DNA from: Anaerolineae bacterium
GTDB lineage: Bacteria > Chloroflexota > Anaerolineae > J102
DNA length: 11,279 nt
Assembly (NCBI GenBank): GCA_027036755.1
Contig: JALWDV010000436.1
Location: 1-11,279 of the forward strand
Direction: 5' to 3'
The notes beneath the pieces were generated by a model. That model was not told the DNA's origin. It worked only from the letters and a program-made list of their open reading frames with translations, and did no database searches. The translations under genes were made by a program, and so were the position numbers. Shown here one piece after another: positions 6,151-11,279 of this stretch. Position 1 is the stretch's first letter. Every line of letters starts with the position of its first letter.

Positions 6151-7584
6151 CTAATCAGAGGCCGAAGCCTTCTCCTGCAATCGGGCCAGCAGCATGGGCC
6201 CCAGCCGGGTGGCTGTGCCCGCGCTGAGGATGATGACCAGGCTGTTGGGGCGCAGCGCCTGCACCAGGAAATCGGCCGCGTCATCCAGCTCATGGATGGC
6301 CCGGGCCTGTTCGTGATGGCTGGCGGCCGCCACCAGCTCGGGGGTGATGGCGGGATCGGGCGCTTCGCGGGCGGGGTAGATTTCGGTGATGATGAGGTGA
6401 TCAGCGAAGCTGAATGCGCCGTTGAATTGATTCAGAAAGGTGCGGGTGCGGCTGTAGGTGTGGGGCTGGTAGACGGCCCATATCTCCCGTTCCGGGTAGG
6501 CTGAGCGGGCGGCTTGCAGGGTGCTGCGGATTTCGGCGGGATGGTGGGCGTAGTCGTCGATGATCAGCACGCCCCGGGCCTCGCCCTTGCGCTCGAAGCG
6601 GCGGGCCGCGCCCTGGTAGGTGGCCAGATGCGGGATGGCCTGGGGCAGCGGGAGGCCCGCGGCTTCGACGGCCATTAGTGCGGCCATGCTGTTCAGGATG
6701 TTATGAACGCCCGGTATGGCCAACCGGACGTCGTGCTCGCCGCGGGGGCCGATGAGCCGATAACGAGCGCCGTCCGGGCCCAGCTCGATGTCTTCGGCCC
6801 GAACGTCCGCGCCCCGGAAGCTGCCGTAGCTGCGCCCGCCCGCCAGCAGGCCCTCGCGCTCCCATTGGCGCAGCGTCTGATCGTCTCGGCAGTAGATGAC
6901 GCCGCCTTCCGCTTTCACCTGGGCCAGCAGCCGCCGGAATGCGTCCTGGTAGCTGGCGGGCGTGGGAAACATGTCCGGGTGATCCCATTCCAGGTTGGTG
7001 ATGACCAGCCGCCAGGGATGCAGGCCCAAAAACATGTGGTCGTACTCATCCGCTTCGATGACGAACAGGGGCTCTCGGCCCGCGTCGCTAAAGCCCAGCC
7101 CTGGTATCTCGCTGCCGATGATGTAGCCGGGCTGGCGTCCCGCTCGGGTGAGGATGTGCGCGATCATGGCGGTGGTGGTGGTTTTGCCGTGGGTGCCGGC
7201 CACCGCGATGACCTGGCGATCTGCGGTCAGCGGGCCCAAAATATCGTTGCGTTTGACCACGGGGACGCCCCAGGCCCGGGCCTGCTGCACTTCGGGGTTT
7301 TGCGCGGGCACGGCCGAGGAGATGAGGATGAGATCCGGGCGCTGCGGCGCGGTTTCGCTCATCAAATGCGCGGCGTCATGGCCGACGAAGGTGCGGGCTC
7401 CCATGGCTTGCAGGGCTTTGGTGCGTTGGTTGGCCTCCCGGTCGCTGCCGCTGACCTGGAATCCCGATTGCAGCAGCACTTTTGCGATGGGTGCGAGGCC
7501 TGTGCCGCCAATGCCCACCAGATGGATGCGATGGCGGGAGCGGGCGTGGGGAGGGAGTTGGAAGAGCTTCGTCCAGTCGGGCAT
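6151..7584 (-). CDS. murC: UDP-N-acetylmuramate--L-alanine ligase (MurC)
   Basis: ATP-dependent ligase adding L-alanine to UDP-MurNAc, the first residue of the stem peptide. The 477-residue protein (ATG at 7584) has the nucleotide-sugar loop GIGGTG (24-29), the P-loop GTHGKTTTT (130-138), EADEYDHMF (177-185), NLEWDHPDMF (197-206), HNILNS (294-299), GAARRFE (325-331), DDYAHHPAEI (343-352) and YQPHTYSRT (372-380), in order across the three Mur-ligase domains. The HPAEI and QPHTYSRT motifs distinguish MurC from MurD, MurE and MurF. The last conserved motif reads LSAGTATRLG (453-462), where many MurC proteins have a GAGDI-like sequence. The frame is open upstream to a TTG at 7650, but those 22 residues are outside the family and the ATG is preferred. 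The leader is C/A-rich and lacks a Shine-Dalgarno sequence. Confidence 0.97.
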   Translation of the reverse strand: MPDWTKLFQLPPHARSRHRIHLVGIGGTGLAPIAKVLLQSGFQVSGSDREANQRTKALQAMGARTFVGHDAAHLMSETAPQRPDLILISSAVPAQNPEVQQARAWGVPVVKRNDILGPLTADRQVIAVAGTHGKTTTTAMIAHILTRAGRQPGYIIGSEIPGLGFSDAGREPLFVIEADEYDHMFLGLHPWRLVITNLEWDHPDMFPTPASYQDAFRRLLAQVKAEGGVIYCRDDQTLRQWEREGLLAGGRSYGSFRGADVRAEDIELGPDGARYRLIGPRGEHDVRLAIPGVHNILNSMAALMAVEAAGLPLPQAIPHLATYQGAARRFERKGEARGVLIIDDYAHHPAEIRSTLQAARSAYPEREIWAVYQPHTYSRTRTFLNQFNGAFSFADHLIITEIYPAREAPDPAITPELVAAASHHEQARAIHELDDAADFLVQALRPNSLVIILSAGTATRLGPMLLARLQEKASASD

Positions 7585-7663
7585 AGAGGATGTTGTGTTC
7601 GTTGGGTGCTGAACGATTTGTACAGTGTGTGGAGAGGATGGCGTCGTCAAGATGTTGCTCGGG

Positions 7664-8212
7664 CTACTTTCTCACCCTGAAGATGAGCATGACGCCCACC
7701 AGCACGGCCCAGAAGATGGGCGGAACCACGTAGGGCGGCAGGAAGTTGGCGATATGCTCTCCGGTTGTGGTCAGGGGCAGTTGCAGGATTTGAAAATCGG
7801 TGACGGGATAGCGATAGTAATCCTGAAAGTACCAGAGAGCGCCTGCGACGAGATAGCCGTTCATGGCTCCCACCAGCAGGTTGTAGAGGAAGCCGGTGAA
7901 TCCTTTGGCCGGTTTGCCTTTGAAGGAGAACGTATCGCCCGCGTAGCTGGCGAAGATGATGGCGATGAAGATGACGCTAAGGCCCGAGGCCATGATGTGC
8001 TCTATCGTCCTCTGGGATAGTGAGATGTGGAAGGTCTCACGATAGAGTTGGTTGATTATCGCTGGCAGTTTGGGAACGCCGAAATAGGTGGTGAGGAAGA
8101 GGGCGACGAAGATGAGGGTGGTCGCTCCCAGTTCTCGATGATAGCCGCGTACGAACGCGATGAGTATGAAGAAGAAGAAAACGGTCAGCCACAGGTATTC
8201 GAAGGGGCCCAT
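7664..8212 (-). CDS. CvpA-like multi-pass membrane protein (second of a pair)
   Basis: A 182-residue hydrophobic protein with about five membrane segments (near 5-22, 30-46, 76-90, 108-128 and 163-180). The first segment runs into RGYHRELGA (22-30), and the fourth carries LLVGAMNGYLVAG (112-124). A charged turn after an initial helix, containing G-[FY]-x-R-[GE], and a later glycine-rich helix are typical of the CvpA/colicin V production family; I call it by this pattern, not by strong identity. CvpA proteins are linked to envelope homeostasis, and in mycobacteria a CvpA-type membrane domain anchors a wall-related protease (MarP). Its biochemical role here is unknown. The upstream CvpA-like gene carries a matching VGALNGY motif, suggesting distant paralogues. 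Its start codon follows the neighbour's stop by one base and has a very strong ribosome binding site. Confidence 0.75.
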   Translation of the reverse strand: MGPFEYLWLTVFFFFILIAFVRGYHRELGATTLIFVALFLTTYFGVPKLPAIINQLYRETFHISLSQRTIEHIMASGLSVIFIAIIFASYAGDTFSFKGKPAKGFTGFLYNLLVGAMNGYLVAGALWYFQDYYRYPVTDFQILQLPLTTTGEHIANFLPPYVVPPIFWAVLVGVMLIFRVRK

Positions 8213-8213
8213 C

Positions 8214-8936
8214 TCAGCTTCCTCCTCCCGAACTGCTCTGACTGCCGCCTTTTTTCTTGCCGCGGGTCAGACTGGCCAGGGTGATGATCACAATTGCGAA
8301 GAGAAGGATGGGAATAGCCCATGCTCCAAAGGTGTCGAACATGAAGTTGAAGAGGGCCGCCAGGGCGTCGATGAGGCGTGCGATCAGGTATCCAAACAGT
8401 TCGCCAAGTTGCTTGATGATGCCTTCGAAGCTCAGGTCTTCGAAGGTGAAGGGGGGCTTATCGGGCAGGAGGGGCAGAAAGATGACCGAGAGGATGTAGC
8501 CGTTGAGGGCTCCCACCACCAATCCCATGCCCGGCATTTTGTCTTTTTTCAACAGTGTAGAGACCAGGTAGCCGATGATGATGAGGAAGATCATGGCCAA
8601 GAACATGGCCATTTCGGCGTTTTCTTTGGGAATGGGGGGCGGCAGGCGTTTGATTTCGGTGAATATCTTGTTCAGCGTCGTTGCGTTGAAGTTGCCGGTG
8701 ATGATGGCCGCCGCGCCGCCGTGAATGAGGAATTGGATGGCGAATGTGATATTGTTGACGAGTTTGACCAGGGTTTTGCCCAGATATTCGGGGGTTCCTG
8801 ACAGATAGCCCGTGATGATGAAGCCGAATTTGACCAGTTCGGCCCAGAGGCCGCGCTGATAGCCCTGCCACGCGAACAGGGCGATGATGATCCAGAAGAG
8901 GATGTTTGCCTGGAGATCGGCTGTGTTTCCGCTCAT
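8214..8936 (-). CDS. CvpA-like multi-pass membrane protein (first of a pair)
   Basis: A 240-residue membrane protein with hydrophobic segments near 11-28, 35-47, 108-129, 136-157 and 205-224. GYQRGLWAEL (25-34) after the first helix and GLVVGALNGYILS (138-150) in the fourth match the layout of CvpA family proteins, and both are echoed in the next gene. Between helices two and three is a 60-residue loop, and before the last helix an amphipathic stretch (about 165-200). The C-terminus is a short basic then Gly/Ser tail (RGKKKGGSQSSSGGGS). The ATG overlaps the murG stop in an ATGA arrangement, implying translational coupling and a dcw-related envelope role, which is inference from context. Function otherwise unknown. 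Confidence 0.75.
   Translation of the reverse strand: MSGNTADLQANILFWIIIALFAWQGYQRGLWAELVKFGFIITGYLSGTPEYLGKTLVKLVNNITFAIQFLIHGGAAAIITGNFNATTLNKIFTEIKRLPPPIPKENAEMAMFLAMIFLIIIGYLVSTLLKKDKMPGMGLVVGALNGYILSVIFLPLLPDKPPFTFEDLSFEGIIKQLGELFGYLIARLIDALAALFNFMFDTFGAWAIPILLFAIVIITLASLTRGKKKGGSQSSSGGGS
8221..8229 (-). promoter_or_regulatory. Ribosome binding site of the second CvpA-like gene
   Basis: GGGAGGAGG on the minus strand ends 8 bases before the ATG at 8212. It lies inside the last codons of the preceding gene (encoding its Gly-Gly-Ser tail), so that tail may be shaped partly by the need for this site. It is one of only two strong Shine-Dalgarno sequences in the window; the other is before ftsZ. 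Confidence 0.8.
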
Positions 8937-10060
8937 GATGGTCGGGCGAGATCGAAAAGGATGCGGGCGATGGCTGCGGCTGCATCGGGGCGGGACAGGC
9001 CCGCGCTGGCCTGGCTCATGGCGGCCAGGCGATTGGGGTGACGGCGCAGGTCGAGGATGGCGGGAAGCAGTTCCCGGGGCATGGCGTCGTTTTCGATGAT
9101 GATGGCGGCGCCGCGGTCGGCCAGGTAGCGGGCGTTGGGGCGCTGGTGTCCGCCCGAGATGGGCAGGGGGACGAGGATGGCTGGCAATCCCAGCGCGGGG
9201 AATTCGCCCAGGGTGGAGGCTCCGGCCCGGGCCACGACCAGATCCGCGGCCTGGAGCGCGGCGGGCATCTCATCGTGCAGGTAGGGGAACAGCCGGTAAC
9301 GGGCGCGCTGTTCGGGGCTGAGATGCGCGGCTCTGGCTTCGGCTTGCTGATGATCCAGCTCGCCGCTGATGTGGATGACCTGCATTTCGGCCAGCAGATC
9401 GGGGAGAATGGCGGCCAGCGCCTGGTTGATGGCCCGGGCGCCGCGCGATCCCCCAAAAACTAGCAGGGTGAACTGCCGGGGATCGAGCTGGAAGATGGTC
9501 CGGGCTTCGGCGCGGCTCATGCTGCGCCGAAGCAGTTCGGGCCGCACCGGATAGCCTGTGTCGTAAACCGGGATGGGATATTTCTGGAAGTGTTCGGCCG
9601 CCTCGGGGAAGGATACGGCGATGGCCGAGGCGTAGGGAGCCAGGCGCTGCACGCCCATGCCGGGCGTGATGTCGGGCTGGTAGATGAGGATGGGGATGCG
9701 ATGATGATGCGCGGCCCAGACCACCGGCCCGCACACGTAGCCGCCGGTGACGAAGACCGCGTCGGGACGCCATCGGGCCAGCAGCTTGCGGGCCTGGCGG
9801 CTGCCCTGGATCATGCGCAGGGCGTTTCGGGCCAGCTTGATGGGGTTGTAAATTCGTATTTGGCCCGCCTGGATGGCCGCGAAATCGAGCTGCGCCCTTC
9901 GGGCGAGCCGGGATTCCACGCCCTCGGCCGAGCCAGCGTAGAGCCATTCCAGGGCTTCGGCGCCGCTGCGTTGGGGCCAGATGTCGTTAGCTGCGGCGAC
10001 GACGGTGAGAATAGGATACACGTGACCGCCGGTTCCGCCGCCTGAAAGAAGAAGTCGCAT
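8933..10060 (-). CDS. murG: UDP-GlcNAc:lipid I N-acetylglucosaminyltransferase (MurG)
   Basis: Membrane-associated GT28-family glycosyltransferase that transfers GlcNAc from UDP-GlcNAc to lipid I, giving lipid II. The 375 residues have the N-terminal glycine loop GGGTGGHVYP (7-16), TGGYVCGP (105-112), a second glycine loop GGSRGARAIN (203-212), and the donor-binding region RAGASTLGEFPALGLP (278-293) followed by GGHQRPNARYL (303-313). Where the well-studied enzymes have HEQN, this protein has YQPDITPGMG (127-136), a clear departure at a normally conserved site. The frame is open upstream to 10264, but the ATG at 10060, immediately before RLLLSGGGTGGH, is the family start. That start lies inside ftsW (74-base overlap). 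The 3' end overlaps the next gene by 4 bases. Confidence 0.95.
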   Translation of the reverse strand: MRLLLSGGGTGGHVYPILTVVAAANDIWPQRSGAEALEWLYAGSAEGVESRLARRAQLDFAAIQAGQIRIYNPIKLARNALRMIQGSRQARKLLARWRPDAVFVTGGYVCGPVVWAAHHHRIPILIYQPDITPGMGVQRLAPYASAIAVSFPEAAEHFQKYPIPVYDTGYPVRPELLRRSMSRAEARTIFQLDPRQFTLLVFGGSRGARAINQALAAILPDLLAEMQVIHISGELDHQQAEARAAHLSPEQRARYRLFPYLHDEMPAALQAADLVVARAGASTLGEFPALGLPAILVPLPISGGHQRPNARYLADRGAAIIIENDAMPRELLPAILDLRRHPNRLAAMSQASAGLSRPDAAAAIARILFDLARPS

Positions 10061-11180
10061 CGAGACTGATTCGGGATTGTCCGTCTTTTGAGATGTTGAG
10101 CAGGATGCCCAGGCCCGCCATGATGGAGACCAGGCTGGAGCCGCCGTAGGAGATGAAGGGCAGGGGAATGCCCGTGTTGGGGATGGTGACGGTGACCACT
10201 GCGATGTTGATGAAGGCTTGCAGCACGATCCAGGTGGTGATGCCAAAGGCCAGCAGTCGGCCAAACGCGTCCGGGGCGTTCAGGGCGATGCGGGTGCCGC
10301 GGTAGGCCAGGAAGAGGAACGCGGCGATCACGAGCAGCGCGCCTATCAGCCCCAGTTCTTCGCCCACCACCGCGAAGACGATGTCGGAGTGGATGGCGGG
10401 CAAGCCGCTTTCGGGCAATTTGAAGATGCTGTTGCCGAGCCCCTGGCCGAAGAGACCGCCCCGATGCAGCGCGGCGTAACCGCTTTTCACCTGCATGTTG
10501 GGGCTGTTCCAGGGCTCGATGAAGGATTGCACGAATTCGGTGATCCGATTGAGCGCGTATTTGAACTGGATGATGGCGATGGTGAAGACCAGGCCGATGA
10601 CGCCGAGGAGGATGCCGATTTGCAGCAGATCGGCCCCGGCGATGATGAGCATGGCCACCGCGGTGAGGGCGATGAGCACCGAGGTGGAGATATCTGGCTG
10701 GATGATGATGGCGAAGATGAAGATGCCCAGCAGAATGGAGAAGGGCAGTAGTCCCACGCCGATCTGATCCAGTTGATCTTCCTCTTTCGAGGCGAGCCAC
10801 GCCGCGATGTAGATGAAGATGGCCAGTTTGGCCACCTCGGAGGGCTGAAGCGAGCCGTGGAGCAACTGGCGACGGGCGCCGCCCACGCCCACTTTGGCTG
10901 TGAAATAGGTGTAGATGAGCAGGCCCAGGGCCACGGCCATGATGGGGATGGCCAGTTTGTTCCAGATGCGATAGTCGATCTGGATGAAGATGAACATGGC
11001 CGCCAGACCCAGGGCCACCATGATCAGGTGTTTGGTGATGAATTTGTAGGGTGCGTCGGGATCGATGGCGTAGGACGCGCTGAATTGCATCACGATGCCA
11101 AAACCCAGCAGTGCGAAGATGAGGATCAGCAACTGGGAATCGAGATGTTTGGCGACGGTTTTGGCTGAGGATGCGCTCAT
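9987..11180 (-). CDS. ftsW: Septal peptidoglycan polymerase FtsW (SEDS family)
   Basis: Polytopic SEDS glycosyltransferase that polymerises lipid II into septal glycan strands together with its cognate penicillin-binding protein (FtsI, not in this window). The 397-residue protein has about ten hydrophobic segments, GARRQLLHGSLQPSEVAKLA (101-120; many relatives have GARRW here), QPD (161-163), LPAIHSDIVFAVVGEELG (260-277) with the likely catalytic Asp at 266, and TGIPLPFISYGGSSL (336-350). These assign it to the FtsW/RodA family; position next to murG supports FtsW. After the last helix and NISKDG, an unusual basic tail (about 380-397, eight or more arginines) is encoded by the same bases as the glycine loop of MurG in another frame. 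The ATG at 11180 has no clear ribosome binding site. It is the first visible gene of the cluster; murD is not adjacent within the 99 bases seen. Confidence 0.95.
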   Translation of the reverse strand: MSASSAKTVAKHLDSQLLILIFALLGFGIVMQFSASYAIDPDAPYKFITKHLIMVALGLAAMFIFIQIDYRIWNKLAIPIMAVALGLLIYTYFTAKVGVGGARRQLLHGSLQPSEVAKLAIFIYIAAWLASKEEDQLDQIGVGLLPFSILLGIFIFAIIIQPDISTSVLIALTAVAMLIIAGADLLQIGILLGVIGLVFTIAIIQFKYALNRITEFVQSFIEPWNSPNMQVKSGYAALHRGGLFGQGLGNSIFKLPESGLPAIHSDIVFAVVGEELGLIGALLVIAAFLFLAYRGTRIALNAPDAFGRLLAFGITTWIVLQAFINIAVVTVTIPNTGIPLPFISYGGSSLVSIMAGLGILLNISKDGQSRISLDATSSFRRRNRRSRVSYSHRRRRS

Positions 11181-11207
11181 GGCTGGGGGATGAACCTGTG
11201 ATGTCTA

Positions 11208-11232
11208 GTAACCGCTGAAGGTAGTCTGTCTG
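11208..11232 (+). repeat. Short motif upstream of ftsW, related to the one after ftsZ
   Basis: GTAACCGCTGAAGGTAG followed by TCTGTCTG on the plus strand resembles the minus-strand sequence at 86-61. It is followed by a T/C-rich stretch that ends in runs of C at the window edge. On the minus strand it falls in the ftsW leader, 28 bases before the ATG, so it may also contain part of the cluster promoter, though I see no convincing -35/-10 pair there. Confidence 0.4.
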
Positions 11233-11279
11233 TTTTCGCTGGATTGGCTTCTGCTGCGGCAGCCCCCCCTCAGTCCCCC

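Noticed and set aside
7585..7650. Promoter or extended start for murC (TTGACG at 7650-7645)
   Set aside because: No -10-like box at an acceptable distance: the nearest, TGTACA/TACAAA, is 20-22 bases away. The upstream TTG start adds residues not found in MurC.
6703..7680. Long plus-strand open frame opposite murC
   Set aside because: Antisense to the conserved MurC motifs and without family features.
10061..10264. N-terminal extension of murG
   Set aside because: The 68 extra residues are Ser/Pro/Cys-rich, lie in the ftsW coding region and precede the MurG family start RLLLSGGGTGGH.

Overview
This window holds the distal part of a division and cell wall (dcw) cluster from a G+C-rich bacterium. 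All ten genes lie on the minus strand, so transcription runs from the right end of the window to the left. In transcription order they are ftsW, murG, two small CvpA-like membrane proteins, murC, murB, ddl, ftsQ, ftsA and ftsZ. The order ftsW-murG-murC-murB-ddl-ftsQ-ftsA-ftsZ is the classic bacterial one. The insertion of two CvpA-like genes, the altered UDP-GlcNAc transferase motif in MurG and the general protein style suggest Chloroflexota (Anaerolineae-like). That placement is inference; no rRNA or other phylogenetic marker is present. murD, murE, murF, mraY, ftsI and ftsL are not in the window.

Region 11279-7585 (upstream block): ftsW is preceded by about 100 bases with no visible gene. 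ftsW overlaps murG by 74 bases, murG overlaps the first CvpA-like gene by 4, and the second CvpA-like gene follows after 1 base, so these four are almost certainly cotranscribed and probably translationally coupled. murC starts 79 bases further on.

Region 7584-5113: murC and murB, the next soluble steps of UDP-MurNAc-peptide synthesis, are separated by 27 bases.

Region 5112-4558: the only long non-coding stretch (555 bases). It is packed with inverted repeats: a composite palindrome immediately after murB (5003-5103), built from two hairpins that show compensatory base changes relative to each other, and a second, larger imperfect palindrome (4715-4857). They look like dispersed intergenic REP/MITE-type elements.

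Region 4557-100: ddl, ftsQ and ftsA are closely spaced. A 146-base leader with a promoter-like sequence and a strong ribosome binding site precedes ftsZ, and a clear rho-independent terminator follows ftsZ and closes the cluster.

Together the genes supply the late cytoplasmic precursor steps (MurB, MurC, Ddl), lipid II formation (MurG), septal glycan polymerisation (FtsW) and assembly of the division ring (FtsZ, FtsA, FtsQ). The ordinary genes are confidently identified. The less ordinary material is the CvpA-like pair, the repeat-rich gap, the ftsW/murG overlap, the MurG active-site variation, and a related ~25-base motif found at both outer edges of the cluster. I see no convincing wholly new system here.
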